Of a stretch of DNA of 64,000 bases, positions 11,109 through 22,097 are shown piece by piece. Both the position numbers and the translations under genes were made by a program. Within the stretch, counting starts at the first letter, position 1. Every line of letters starts with the position of its first letter. Under the pieces are notes generated by a model. It saw nothing but the letters and a program-made list of their open reading frames with translations. It had not been told where the DNA came from and made no database searches. The stretch comes from Orientallactaga sibirica (lineage: Eukaryota; Chordata; Mammalia; Rodentia; Dipodidae). The stretch lies in the NCBI GenBank assembly GCA_036365145.1, contig JAEOAD010000029.1:22243001-22307000 (forward strand), written 5' to 3'.

Positions 11109-12178
11109 TTCTTCCACCACTGCAGCCTGTAGCCCCTCTCCTTCCACATATATTGTATTACCCTCTCTTGTACCTTGTCTCCATTTAGACCTCTTCCTCC
11201 CTCTCATATTTCCCTTTCTACTTTCGTGTCCTATCATACTTTGCAGTTTTGTTTTCTTACTATCTCTCAAACTCAACTCCTTCTCTCCTCCCTGAGGCCT
11301 CCTGAGCTCCCTACTCCTTCCCACTCCTCTTCCCTCCCTCCCTTTCTCTCTCTCCTTCTATCCCTCTCTCCCAGTGAATCCATGCATATTGTTCAGCACC
11401 ACAGAGACCAATAGTTTCTTCCTGTCATATATATATGGAGAGAGATAGATAGAGAGAGAGAGAGAGGGAGAGAGAACCCTTGGACCACCAGGGGTCTCAG
11501 CAGAAGGAAGACTATGATCCCTCTTACAATTCTTTCCTAATTTCATAGGACTCACCTTTCCCAAAATGTAAAATAAGTCCGATCACTCTCAGCTAACATC
11601 AGATATTCCACCTTTCATAATGTTTAACAGTCTTCTTCTTGTATGGTCTTTGTAATTAAAGGTCACTCTCCAATCAAAGAGAAAGAAAAAAAATGTAAAA
11701 ATAGGGCTTGCCTCAAAGAAAAAAAAATACCCTCCCCCCGCCCTCATTATTTAGGCTGCTGTATTATACAAACATAGTCTTTGTATCATGAATGCAATGA
11801 ATCATTACGGATGTGCTCCTTCCAGAGATTCAGTTCAAGCCAGATGACATGCAAGCATAAAGATCCAGAGAACCTCTGCTTTGCTTGTAAGAAGCCACAG
11901 AAGCTCTCCTGTCCTTCTTCACAGGCTGCTCCTGGCAGCTGAGGCTTTGACACAGCTCTCAGAGTCACAGGCAATGTCAGGGGCATGCTTGCCTCCATAG
12001 GAACTCACTCCCTCAGCTGTCACATGGATTTGATGGTAATGGCTATAATCAAGACCTCTGACTCTTAGGGTAAGCCCCTATGTAAAATATTAGCTAATGT
12101 AGAATTCCATGTATACCCTATCAGCCATCAAATCAGCCTTTGTTGATTGAAAAAAAAAAAAAAAAAAGGTACAGGCTT
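10720..12178. other. Unassigned stretch with a CT-rich segment
   Basis: Contains the (AC)n microsatellite at 11065-11107, a pyrimidine-rich segment at about 11110-11400 and a GA/AT run at about 11430-11475. These low-complexity parts create the short frames here. No gene is seen. Confidence 0.5.
11065..11107 (+). repeat. (AC)n microsatellite
   Basis: Uninterrupted 43-bp AC run, likely polymorphic. Confidence 0.97.
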
Positions 12179-12441
12179 TGGGACTGGACTGGGGAGCTAA
12201 ATCATCCAGTAAAATGCTGACATGAGTTTGATCACCAGCACCCACTTTATACAAGAAGCTGGCTGTGGTGGTGTGAATTTATAATCTCAGCACTGGGGAG
12301 GTGAAGACATGTGGATTTAGTCTGGTGAGTTCCAGGCCAGTGAGAGACCGTGCCTCAAAACAACTTGGATGATGTATAGAGGAACCAAGGTTGCCCTCTG
12401 GCCTCCCCCCCACATTCATGCGTGCATTTCCACATAGGCAT

Positions 12442-12477
<36 letters not shown>
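12179..12477 (+). mobile_element. B4-type SINE with (CA)n tail
   Basis: Order of blocks: tRNA-like head GGGAGCTAAATCATCC, B1-like ATAATCTCAGCACTGGGGAGG, AGTTCCAGGCCAGTGAGAGA, CCTCTGGCCTCC, then an uninterrupted (CA)n at 12443-12477. The CA run is the expected tail of this family. Confidence 0.8.
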
Positions 12478-12480
<3 letters not shown>

Positions 12481-12596
12481 TACAGTATGCACATATGTGA
12501 AAGAAATATAGACAGAAACAAAGAGGTTCCTGGTATGTACAAAGGTTTGGGTTACCTAAGAGTAGTGAGGACATAAAAAACAAACAAACAAAAAAG

Positions 12597-12830
12597 GCTG
12601 GAGAGATGGCTTAACTGTTTGAAGCATTTGCCTGCAAAGACTAAGGACCCAGGTTCAATTCCTACGTAAGCCAGATGCACAAGGGGAGCAGGATTCTGAA
12701 GTTTGTTTGCATGGGCCGGAGGCCTTAGTGCACCCATTCTCTCTATCTGCCTCTTCTTCTTCTTCTCTCTCTCTCTTTCTATCTCTCACTCATAAATAAA
12801 TGATAAATAAATAAAATATTTAAAAATACA
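12597..12830 (+). mobile_element. DIP SINE
   Basis: Complete head, B-box GGTTCAATTCC, CTTCTTCTT/CTCT body and AAATAAATAAAAT tail. It lies directly after an A/C-rich run that may be a scar of an earlier insertion. Confidence 0.92.
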
Positions 12831-12888
12831 TTAATCCTGAAAATGTGAAAGATGGATTTCCATTAAAAGAAATACTAAGGTAAGATTT

Positions 12889-13047
12889 TTTTTTTTTTTT
12901 TTTTGGTTTTTTGAGGTAGGGTCTCACTCTGGTCCAGGCTGACCTGGAATTAGCTATGTAGTCTCAGGGTGGCCTCGAACTCACGGCAATCCTCCTACCT
13001 CTGCCTCCCGAGTGCTGGGATTAAAGGCGTGCGCCACCACGCCCGGC
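12889..13047 (-). mobile_element. B1 SINE, intact
   Basis: Exact 14-bp target duplication CTAAGGTAAGATTT at 12875-12888 and 13048-13061. Sequence close to consensus (CGAACTCACGGCAATCC, GCCACCACGCCCGGC) with several CpGs retained, so this is one of the younger B1 copies. Confidence 0.95.
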
Positions 13048-13089
13048 CTAAGGTAAGATTTAGTTAAGATTTTTTTCAATTGGTTTTCA

Positions 13090-13275
13090 TTTTGTTTATT
13101 TATTTGTTTATTTGAGATAGAGAATGGGCATGCCAGGGCCTCCAGTCACTGCAAATGAACTCCAGACACATGGGTGACCTTGTACATCTGTCTTATGTGG
13201 GTCTTGGGGAATTGAACTTGATTCCCTTGGCTTTGCAGGCAAGTGCCTTAGCTGCTAAGCCATCTATCCAGCCCA
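13090..13275 (-). mobile_element. DIP SINE
   Basis: Antisense copy from the TTTATTTATTTG tail to the CTATCCAGCCC head. The GA-run is reduced. Target duplication not resolved. Confidence 0.88.
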
Positions 13276-13324
13276 AGTATTTTTCTTACTGTGGTTTTCC
13301 AGAGTGTTTGGAATAAACTCATTT

Positions 13325-13725
13325 GTCAGCATAACCTTGGAACTCCAGCCCACCTGGGTCTTGCCTGCAACCTTCCTCTCATCTTTCCTTAACTCCCACT
13401 TGCTGATTATATTCCAGCACTTCTCCCTTTGAACTATTCTCTGCATACCCTTCCCCTCCTCTGCACAGCCCCCTGCCACTCAGTGTGAGATCACTGCCTC
13501 TGACCACAGAACGCATAGAGGCAAAGGGTCATGAGCATACCACCTGTTTCAATCTCTGCCACAGCACGTATTGCCCTTGGCTATGATTTCCTGTCTGAGT
13601 AGGTTTTTCCTTTCCATAACTAAAAACAAGCTTTATGAGAACCAGGCTTTTCATTCTTCCATCCTACCTGGGAATATGTGAATTGAATACTTATTGAATG
13701 AATACATGAATGAAAAGCTGTCTGT
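13325..13725 (+). mobile_element. L2 LINE 3'-end fragment
   Basis: Ends in ACTTATTGAATGAATACATGAATGAA, the characteristic L2 terminus, preceded by an AGCTTTATGAGAACCAGG block like L2's 'agctccatgagggcaggg'. The upstream CT-rich text fits L2 3' ORF/UTR. Ancient; expected at the orthologous locus in other mammals. Confidence 0.6.
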
Positions 13726-15610
13726 CACTTGCCAAATGAAGTTTTTGGGCATCAAACACTAGTGATTCCAGAGAAGGTGGTGGGAAGTCACCCTAGATTC
13801 GGAGGACAAAAGTTGATTAGCAAGGAGGCAATGACTGCCTTGTAGGCTGTAGATATACAATTACTTTGAGCCACAGAAAGATTAATGTTTTTTTTTTTTT
13901 TTTTCAGAGAAGGAAGAATTTTGCCAGTTAAATGACTGCATCCATTTTAGCCTTTACCGATGACTCCAGTCTAGGTTAGTCCCTTAATGTCAGCTTCCAC
14001 TTCTTGTTTTAGAGGTTATTAGCAGTTCTACCTTCTCAGCCATTTCACATCATCTTTACTGATCAGGGAACTTCGGGCAGTCAGTTACTGGGACAAACAC
14101 AACATCAGAGAAATCAAGTTTAAATAACTGCCCATTTCTCTACAACATAAGAAGGGCCAAAATATTTTTCCTTTCACTGGCAAAGGAGATGGTATGGCTG
14201 ATTAATCAGGCCATTAGATACAGATGCACTGCATTCTGTAGAAGCAATGATGAGAATTTAGCTTGAATATTCATGTTATAAGTGCTATGTGAGTTTGGAA
14301 TACTTACAGTTTCAAAGAACTAGAGAAGCAAAAAGGACCTGAAAGAGCATTTAGACTCTGCAGTCCATCCTGAGTAGTATTTAAGTTTTTTATTTTTTAT
14401 TTTTTAAATGCCAAATATTACAGTGTTTGGCTTATGGGCACATTGGTAGCTGGTGGACAACCTAAGACTGTCCATCTCCCATTTCTAGCTCTCAGTACAG
14501 TGCGCTTTCTTTAGAGCCTAAGTAAGCTCCATGTATTTTGTTTGATATTTAAAGCAGAAAGAGAACCTGGAAGCAATGACTAGGCAAATTCATCAAAGAA
14601 ATCCCATCACCATTTTCAGAGTCACACTGGCTAAAGTGAGAAATCCATGTTGAAGGAAGAGGCTGGCATATCAAAGAGTATAAAGCAACATTCCTCATCG
14701 TGGGAAGAGTACATGGGGGCATGGGCTAGGCAGAGAGCATGCTATGGTTTGACTTCCCCCATATATCATCCTCCGTATCCAAACACTACCGTTCTAAGAT
14801 AATGGCACACCTTGGCCATTTGTTAGCCCTTAACTGGCAATACACAGCACATGGAGATTTATTATTTTGACTAATGAATTTAGCTTTTCTGTAGCAAATA
14901 GTGTCAAATGTCATTCTTCCCCTCCTCCAGCAGATGGCAACTCTAGTCTTCTTGTCATTTAATCTTCCTACAGTGAAGATTTTGTCCTCCCCCACCCCAC
15001 CCCCAACCTCCCCTCCTGCGCAATCACCACCTTTAACATCTGACTCTAAAGGCCAAGCTAAATGTGCCCAGAAATAACAAAGTCACAAATTAGCCAACAG
15101 CTCTAATTTAAGGAGGGGGAAGAAGGGGGTAAGAAAAAAGCAGATAAACTTAGAGATTCTAAAATAAGATGTGCCACTGAAATTTTCCATTTAAGGAAAC
15201 AAAAAAATAGCTTTTTCAAAAGAAAAGAAAATGTCAGTTTCTGCAGGTCTAGCTTTATAGAAGTATGGATTTAGTCAGATTCTTTTGAATTATTTGTAGA
15301 AAAAGCCATAAATATTTCCAGAAATAATAACTAAAAGTGAAGTTGTGTGGGATTTTCCATGACTCTGCTTTTGGGTTTTCCTTTACTCTCTCTCCTTCCA
15401 CTCTTCCCTCCCATTTATACTGTGTTTTGGTAATCAAAATGATTACATATTACCCCTTGATCCCCTTGCTTTTTAGAAACCATGTTTCCCTTTGTAGAAA
15501 CCATGTTCATGAGCCATTGTGGATGAAGACCTTTCCCTCCTTTCAGTTCTTTGCCTTTATCCATCCTTCTTCTTCTATGCAGGTTGGCATAAGTCTAGAA
15601 TTTAAATGAT
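13726..15610. other. Unique stretch, no gene seen
   Basis: About 1.9 kb without a recognised repeat. The part at about 15030-15240 (CTCTAATTTAAGG, TAGCCAACAG) has a low-repeat, TAAT-bearing texture compatible with a conserved non-coding element. This cannot be decided from one sequence. Confidence 0.4.
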
Positions 15611-15611
15611 A

Positions 15612-15812
15612 TGGGCTGGGAGATGCCTCAGTCAGTAAAGATATTGCCTCACAAGCATGAAAACTCAAGTTAGTTTGATCCCTGTACACATGTGAAAAGT
15701 GCTAGACATGGTGAAATACGCCTTTCCAATGCTGGCAAAGCAGAAAGAGCCAGAAATCTAGGCTTGCCAACCAACCAATCTATTACTTGACAAGATCCAG
15801 GACCTGAGGAGA
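15612..15812 (+). mobile_element. B4-type SINE, 5' part (split by L1)
   Basis: Head GGGCTGGGAGATGCCTCAGTC, then GCTAGACATGGTGAAATACGC and AGGCTTGCCAACCAACCAATC, stopping near GGAGAGAAAC. The missing 3' part resumes at 16325. Confidence 0.7.
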
Positions 15813-15814
15813 GA

Positions 15815-16290
15815 AACAACCCGTCCTACTTCAGCCTGGCCCCAGCTGAAACCACAGAGGAATTGGGGAAATGAGCAAGAGTGCTGCTTTCTTGGTGAAC
15901 CTCATAACAACACAAGGGTGAAGGAGATAAGACACTGAGGACACTCAACACCTACCAAACCAGAGATCCAGAGGCTCCTAAGAGCCCATCACTGAAGCAG
16001 ACTTAAAATGCACCCAACATGGATCAGGGAACTTTGCAGAAGGGGGGGGGCAGAAAGATTGTTAGAGCCACAAATGGGGACATTATGCACAGAGGCATTG
16101 CCTCTCACATAACTGATGGCTGTCCCCCACAATACATAGCCCACAATCTCCACAGGGATAACTTACATCCCCAACGAGGAGGGCCCCTTCAGAAAAGAGG
16201 CAGGGATGGGGGAAAGGATGGTACCAACATGTGTTGTTTGCATACTAAATATGTCTGTAACTAATAAAAATAAATTAATGAAAAAGACCT
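15815..16290 (+). mobile_element. L1 3' end (rodent L1 3' UTR)
   Basis: Same 3' UTR family as 3063-3870, here in sense orientation: CCCCAGCTGAAACCACAGAG, TTAGAGCCACA, GGGACATTATGCACAGAGGC, then an A-rich end with AATAAAAATAAA. 5'-truncated, no ORF2 remains. It lies inside a B4 SINE, with an imperfect duplicated flank (GACCTGAGGAGAGAAAC/AGACCTTGTAAAAAC). Confidence 0.8.
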
Positions 16291-16324
16291 TGTAAAAACA
16301 ATAAAAAAGGAAGGAGGAAAAAGG

Positions 16325-16455
16325 AGGAAAAAAGCCAATGAGACATAGTTATTGAGGATGACACCTGAGGTGGTCCTTTGGCCTCCACATGCATATGTAT
16401 AAATGTCACATGAGCTTGCACACACATGAACATAAACACATAGGCACACACACAT
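16325..16455 (+). mobile_element. B4-type SINE, 3' part
   Basis: GATGACACCTGAGGTGGTCC, TTTGGCCTCCACATGC and a CACACA-rich end continue the B4 interrupted at 15812. Confidence 0.65.
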
Positions 16456-16459
16456 TAAA

Positions 16460-17130
16460 ATCACATGCTGCTGTCAGAGTACAAGTCTGAGTACAACTGT
16501 ACGAAGTCAACAAGAAAGAATAGCTGTTCCTCTCTTTTTCAAGGCAGAAATGAATTTCCATAGGTACGTGCATGCTGAGTACCAATAATTTCCATCTTGC
16601 AAGTTTGTACATTTCCAATCCAAGTCCTTGTCTAGAGGTGCTTGTTTGCAAGAGGAATGTCTGAGGAAGGTAACAAGAGGGATACAGAATGGGGATCAAT
16701 TATGGTCTACAAATGAGCTCCTTCAAAGCTGAAGAAGGTTGGTTTGTTATACCCAAAGAGAGAAGCAAGAAAATTTAGTGGGGATGTTAGCTTAGTCAAG
16801 TTGTTTCTATTGATTATTACTTGATCATTGTGAAAATATAAGCTGATGCCACACGCATAGTATTTGGAAACAACAAAGGTACTCATGGAAAGTCACATGT
16901 TATGATTCACTCACAACCTCTAATGAAGACAGAGAATCTTACTTCAAACTATTAGCACTGATAATAGAAATATAAACACAGCCAAAATTAATTCATGAAT
17001 TGTCCTTTCTGCTGTATCCTCAGTTCCCCTGCTTTCACTTCACCTGTTACATATACTCAACATTCAACTTGGTGATAAATGCTTTTCCATTTGCTTGTCA
17101 TTGTGCAATCATCAGCCCCAGAAGCCTTTC
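16460..17130. other. No recognised feature
   Basis: Unassigned AT-rich DNA; short frames only. Confidence 0.5.
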
Positions 17131-17134
17131 CTCA

Positions 17135-17480
17135 CATTTTGTTTTTGTTTGCATGAGAAATGCCTGCCACTATGGGCTCACGTGTTGGAACCCTTGGTTC
17201 CCCAGCTGGTGTCACTATATTGGAAGGTTGTGGAACCTTTAGGAGGTGGGGCCGTACTAGAGGAAATGGCTTATTGAGAGTTGGCATTAGGTTTGTTAGC
17301 CCATCCCTCCTGCCTGTATGTTCTCTGCTTCTTGACTACTGATGCAGTGTGACCAACTACCTCACATAGTGCCTTCTCCTCCATGATTATATACCTAAAA
17401 GTGAAAGCCAGAATAACTCTTCATCAGTTTATTCTTGTCAGGTATTTGATCAAAGCAATAAGAAAAATTACTAATACACT
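17135..17480 (+). mobile_element. ORR1/MT-like MaLR LTR
   Basis: GTTGGAACCCTTGG, GGTTGTGGAACCTTTAGGAG, GTGGGGCC, GTGAAAGCCAGAATAA and a terminal ATTACTAATACA follow the rodent MaLR LTR order. Ancient and diverged; no internal sequence remains. Confidence 0.75.
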
Positions 17481-17496
17481 CTCTTTGCCTACAAAT

Positions 17497-17509
17497 CTGT
17501 ATATCTATC

Positions 17510-17556
<47 letters not shown>

Positions 17557-17570
17557 ATCTATCTATCTAC
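17497..17570 (+). repeat. (ATCT)n microsatellite
   Basis: Roughly 70 bp of ATCT units with two interruptions (ATCATCT). Confidence 0.96.
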
Positions 17571-17639
17571 AGACAGACACACACACATATATATGGTCTT
17601 ATTTTTGTTACTTCCAAAATTCTGACACTTGGGAATTAA

Positions 17640-17846
17640 AAAAATATTTATTTTTACTTTTTATTTGAAAGAGAGAGGAAGAGGAAGATAGAGAATGTTT
17701 GCACCAGGGCCTCTAGCCAGTGCAAAGGAACTCCGGACTTATGTACTACCTTGTGTATATGGCTTACGTTGGTCCTGGGGAATTGAACTGGGGACCTTAA
17801 GCTTTGCAGGCAAGTGCCTTAACTGCTAAGCCATCTCTCCAACCCC
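17640..17846 (-). mobile_element. DIP SINE
   Basis: Antisense copy ending in the head CCATCTCTCCAACCCC. A CpG-decayed body (ACTCCGGAC, GGCTTACGTT) is still recognisable. Confidence 0.9.
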
Positions 17847-18000
17847 AGGAATGTTTACTTATTAGCTATGGATAGCTTACCTGACATTTACTCTTGGATG
17901 CAGTTCATAGTTAATATAAAATGGGAACTGATCAGTTCATAGCTCTGGAATGATCAGGACAGCTCTGTGTTCCATTTTGCTCCCGGTGAAAAGGAACTTT

Positions 18001-18152
18001 TTTTTTTTTTTTGGTTGTTCGAGGAAGGGTTTTACTCTGGTCCAGGCTGACCTGGAATTAACTATGTAGTCTCAGGGAGGCCTCGAACTCACGGCGTTCC
18101 TCCTACCTCTCCCTCCCAAGTGATGGATTAAAGGCATGCGCCACCATGCCCA
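18001..18152 (-). mobile_element. B1 SINE
   Basis: Flanked by an imperfect 16-bp duplication (GTGAAAAGGAACTTTT/GTGAAAACAAACTTTT). Body intact apart from small changes near AAGTGATGGATTA. Confidence 0.92.
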
Positions 18153-18278
18153 GTGAAAACAAACTTTTAATGCTCCAGGATCACTCTCATTCTAATTCTA
18201 CCAATCAGGAAGTAGATTTATTATTTTGAGAAGGTTTTATCGTTATCTATCTTTCTTTTAAAAAAAGGTTGAAAAAGC

Positions 18279-18431
18279 CTGGGTGTGATAGTGCATGCCT
18301 TTAATCCCAGCACTTGGGAGACAGAGGTAGGAGGATCACCATGGGTTAGAGGCCACCCTGAGACTACATAGTGAATTCCAGGTCAGCCTGTGCCAGAGTG
18401 AGACCCTTACCTTGAAAAACCAAATAGTATA

Positions 18432-18474
<43 letters not shown>

Positions 18475-18476
18475 AA
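18279..18476 (+). mobile_element. B1 SINE with expanded (AAAT)n tail
   Basis: Sense B1 starting at GCCTGGGTGTGATAG. The A-tail has grown into an uninterrupted AAAT run at about 18433-18473. Short flank similarity AGGTTGA/ACGTTGA. Confidence 0.92.
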
Positions 18477-19810
18477 CGTTGAGCAGCCTCTCATGAGAGT
18501 GGCAGTAATGTTTCCTTACTTTCTCTTTTCTGAATAAGGAGGCAGTCTTGAAACCTATTTATGATGATTTTCTGCTATCTACAGTTATTTCTTTAGGGGA
18601 TGTATGCTTAAAGACACACTGAGGAGAAAGGAAAGGATAGATGGGAATGGGTTAGAACAAGCTGGAGAATCTGGGAGGCTAGAGAGCAAGGTTGGAGTAC
18701 ACTGGCCTTGATAATACTACATAAGCTCTAGGGCTCTTTGGCTTGCTACTTGGACAGCTGGTACTCCAGAATTTAAACCAGAGCCTGCAGAGGTTTCCTG
18801 CCTGTGAATGACTAAGCGGAGACATCCCCTCGTTACATGTGTGTACAATGGTGTTGCTTTTCCTCCTAATTGCTTTGTGTATGGTAACTTAAGAAGTCTG
18901 TAGGAAGTCCCTGAGAGTCACACAAAGGTAATTTGTCCCTGCCTATACAATATGAAGCAGGTGCCTGTTGATTTCTTTTTATTAAGTATTTGTGAGATCA
19001 GACAACTGACTAGCCTAGTGCCTAACCCATGGATATATGTACCAAGAAGACTTTTTACTTTGCAGAAATTTTTTTGGGGGGGATACACATACATGCGCGC
19101 GCGCGCGGGAAGATATGTACTTTATAAACACAAATGAAAAATGTAAGAAAGACAAGAAAGAGTTAGAGAATATTCTCATTGCATGAGAATGCACTCTTTT
19201 TGTCTCTTTCACTCTTAGTGGAGAAGTGATTTAGAGTAATAAATATGTGAAGAATATGTCAAAATTACATTATCAGAGCTATGGTCAAAGAAAAAGCCAA
19301 AGACAATAAATGGAAAAGCCATCAAGTGGTCATGAAGAATGTTGTGACAATGTGGCTGAAGTGGATGGGCACTTTAGATGCAGTGAGAAGTTAAGGGGAA
19401 GGTCCAACAACAAGTCAGGACATGCTTCCCCTCTGGGTACATGAGTACTTCCCTCCCAATAGCTCATGTGTATATTGTTTAGAAAAATGGTCTAGATTTT
19501 TGACTGTGTGGACCAGGTGCATGCTGGCAAAGCAGAGGAACCTTCCAACCCACTGTTGAAGCTAAGGACTGAGGAAAAAGAATGGCTGCCGAGCTGTTGG
19601 AACTGGCTAATGGCTCTTCATATAAATGTGTTTGGAGTTTGAATGTGTGCTACATGACTCTTTTCCATGTTTTTTCTACATAACCCTTGACCTCCATGGA
19701 CCTGTCTATCTTGCCAGAACCCCACATTTGAAGCACTTTGCATGTTTATTTTTTCCCCACCAGGGGCCTTTATATTGGCTATTTATCTGTTCTGAATTTT
19801 TTGTGACACT
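18477..19810. other. Unassigned stretch
   Basis: No repeat family or gene recognised, apart from the alternating purine-pyrimidine run at 19085-19107. Confidence 0.45.
19085..19107 (+). repeat. Alternating purine-pyrimidine run with (GC)n core
   Basis: ACACATACATG followed by a (CG)n core: a strictly alternating run that is a classic Z-DNA-prone motif. A CpG run this long is rare in methylated, CpG-depleted mammalian DNA. Confidence 0.85.
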
Positions 19811-19935
19811 CTCTTGTGTCAGAAACATGCTAGAAGTTTTACTTATATTATTAGTTCTTTTGTTCTTCATAATCAACCTGCAAAGTAGACCCTGTTTATA
19901 TGTATTTACTGCTATCTATTATATAAAAAGATGAT
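19810..19935 (+). mobile_element. MIR-type SINE fragment
   Basis: The order 'GTCAGAAACATGCTAGAAG - TTTTACTTATATTATTAG - CATAATCAACCTGCAAAGTAG - GATGATGTTTAAGG' follows the MIR core and 3' region. Old and strongly diverged. Confidence 0.45.
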
Positions 19936-20113
19936 GTTTAAGGATATGGCAGAAAACATAACAACATTGATCATACAGATAACTTATGTCTAGGTAAGAG
20001 TATACTTCTACTGGGACAGATTGAGCCCAAAGAGGGAATATATTTATATATTTTGAACTTATATTTTGAATTTCGATCTATTTATTTACTGTGTGTGAGA
20101 GATTGTGAGTACG

Positions 20114-20139
20114 ATATATATATATATATATATATATAT
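20114..20139 (+). repeat. (AT)n microsatellite
   Basis: 26-bp AT alternation. Confidence 0.95.
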
Positions 20140-20233
20140 CTCATGAACAAACACATAAAATTGGTCAGAGAATAACTTTTAAGTTGGTCATGGACGTCCA
20201 CAACATTTTTAGATAGGGTCTTCCATTGTTCAC

Positions 20234-20693
20234 TGTATGGCACAATACAGGCCTGGTCCTAGCCAGACCGCATGGCAGAAGACAACAGGAAGTGGCTTCT
20301 GTAAAAATGGCGTTTTGCGCAGGCTCGATGTGACAACAGTTACAGCCCCATGCTCGCGAGAAGCCTACTAAGAGATGTCCTGCCCAGAGACAAGCTGTCA
20401 TTGGTCACCAAAAGGGGACCGCCCCATACAAGGATTAACAGCCCCTTAAAACCCATGTGCACTTCCTGAATAAACGAGTTTGTGGATTCTCGCTCCGCTC
20501 TCACCCAACTCCCGGAGTCTGTGTTGTGACTCTGCACTGCTCACCCCAATTTGGCAGAGACCCTATCGTCCCTCCTGAGCTGGCCTTGGGGGGGACCCCA
20601 ACATCTGGCTGTGTCATGACTCCGCGCTGCTCACCCCAATTCGGCAGAGACCCTATCATCCCTCTTGAGCTGGCCTTGGGGGGGACCCCAACA
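20234..20693 (+). mobile_element. Solo LTR of an endogenous retrovirus
   Basis: Begins with TG (20234) and ends with CA (20693), flanked by an exact 6-bp target duplication GTTCAC at 20228-20233 and 20694-20699. U3-like segment with an AAAATGGCGTTTTGCGC block; a polyadenylation signal AATAAA at 20469-20474 followed by a CT-rich R/U5. There is no gag, pol or env sequence in the flanks, so the provirus has been reduced by LTR-LTR recombination. A 6-bp duplication is typical of class II (betaretrovirus-like) elements, but the family itself is not one I can name. The U5 end carries a 90-bp tandem duplication. CpG retention suggests a fairly young insertion. Confidence 0.88.
20521..20693 (+). repeat. 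90-bp tandem duplication at the LTR 3' end
   Basis: Unit 1 starts at 20521 and unit 2 at 20611 (period 90). Over the 83 bases that can be compared there are 7 differences, all transitions. Both units end in GGGGGGGACCCCAACA; the target duplication abuts only the second. Confidence 0.92.
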
Positions 20694-20749
20694 GTTCACT
20701 ACTTTACTGTCAAGAGCTTTCTGGAAATTCTGCCTTTATTACTTTTCTC

Positions 20750-20872
20750 ACCATAGGTGCACTTAGATTACAGAAACCCACCACAGCTTCCAGTCTGGGG
20801 TCTGGGGATCAGAAATCAGGTCCTCAGAGTTGTGCAGTGAGTGCTTTATCCATTGGGCCATCTCCCCAGCCT
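20750..20872 (-). mobile_element. B4-type SINE fragment
   Basis: Antisense head region ending in CATCTCCCCAGCCTG, with CAGGTCCTCAGAGTTGTGC before it. Confidence 0.6.
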
Positions 20873-22067
20873 GAATATAGATCTTTTTAGCCTCAAAATT
20901 ATCATTATTTCTTCTTTCCCCTATTGTATCTTTCTGTTCAGTTTTTATTTTTATAAGTCAAAAATAATTTATAGTAAGTTATTCTCAGCAATTGTTCATT
21001 TACAAGCAAGCTGATCAAGATGCGGTTTAACCTGGGGTGTGTCTTATGCAACAAACTACTGCTTCAAGTAATGAAATCATTGTTGGATGCTGTGTTCTGC
21101 TATGGGTGCACCATTAAGTCCTTCAGAAGCTATCATCCTGTGTCTCCACAGGACCAGGGGTCTATTGCCACCAAGTGGCTTGTTGCTCATTATTGCATTT
21201 AGTACTATAGCAACGGTCCACCACTGTCTTTATTAAAACTTGCTCCAGGCTAGCATTTTCCCCAGGGTCAGTAATGAGTTTAGAGGAATGGATGTGGAAA
21301 TGAGATTTGTTCTCACCAGTGGAGTGAATTATGTCTTGTTGAGGCCCCCAGGCTAATATTTCAAATTTGCCACAAGGTACTTCATCAAAAATTCTATTTT
21401 AGTTCCAAAAGGACTATGCACGCCTATTAGCAAATTCAGAGCATGCCTTTAAACTGTGGGGTCTTTTTTTCTCCTTTCCCTGGCTCCAGCCACTGAAGGC
21501 TTTCAGAATTAGCAGTTTGTGAAAATGGTCCATCTCCATGGGCCAGTGAATGGAGCACAGATGAAGGATGGCTCTCTTATCTAATAAGACCAACCCTGTG
21601 ATGACTGAAGTGAACCAAATGCAGACAGCAATGCATGTATCAGCACATTTGAAATGCAACGTCACACCAGGCCATCAGGACATCACCAGGCATGCTCATG
21701 TGGCAGGCTCTAGTTTGCTGTCTTTTCAATCTTCATGCCTCCCTTTGGTTGCCAGGGCTTCCTCTGAATGCATTTGAGACTAATGGATTTAAATACTATC
21801 CAATTGGGTCTGGAATGTTTGATATCTACTTCACTATGCAGCAACATTCCAGAGAAACCAGTTGTGCAAAGATGGGTCAATTGGGAACTAGGACTGTGTA
21901 TAAAAGCACCACTTTTCCAATAGCAGAAAGATTGCAGGACAAGACCACAATTACAGGCTGTTCTTACAGCTGTTTTATGTGAAAGGGAAGAGGGAGAAAG
22001 CATCTACCTAATGCACTCCATTCCCTTTACCCCCTATGCAGCTTCACACGTAAAGGATTGTCTTCCT
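20873..22067. other. Unassigned stretch
   Basis: About 1.2 kb with overlapping frames of 60-97 codons on both strands. None shows a recognisable domain or a consistent splice structure. Confidence 0.45.
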
Positions 22068-22091
22068 TTTCTGATAACTTGTTATCAGAAA
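22068..22091. other. Perfect palindrome with paired GATA motifs
   Basis: TTTCTGATAAC and its exact reverse complement GTTATCAGAAA are separated by TT. Each arm contains a WGATAR-type core (TGATAA), so the unit presents two inverted GATA sites. It sits just 5' of a B4 SINE and is not part of it. Confidence 0.9.
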
Positions 22092-22097
22092 CTAAAA

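Noticed and set aside
17497..17570. CRISPR-like array appearance
   Set aside because: It is a plain ATCT microsatellite without spacers, and the host is a mammal.
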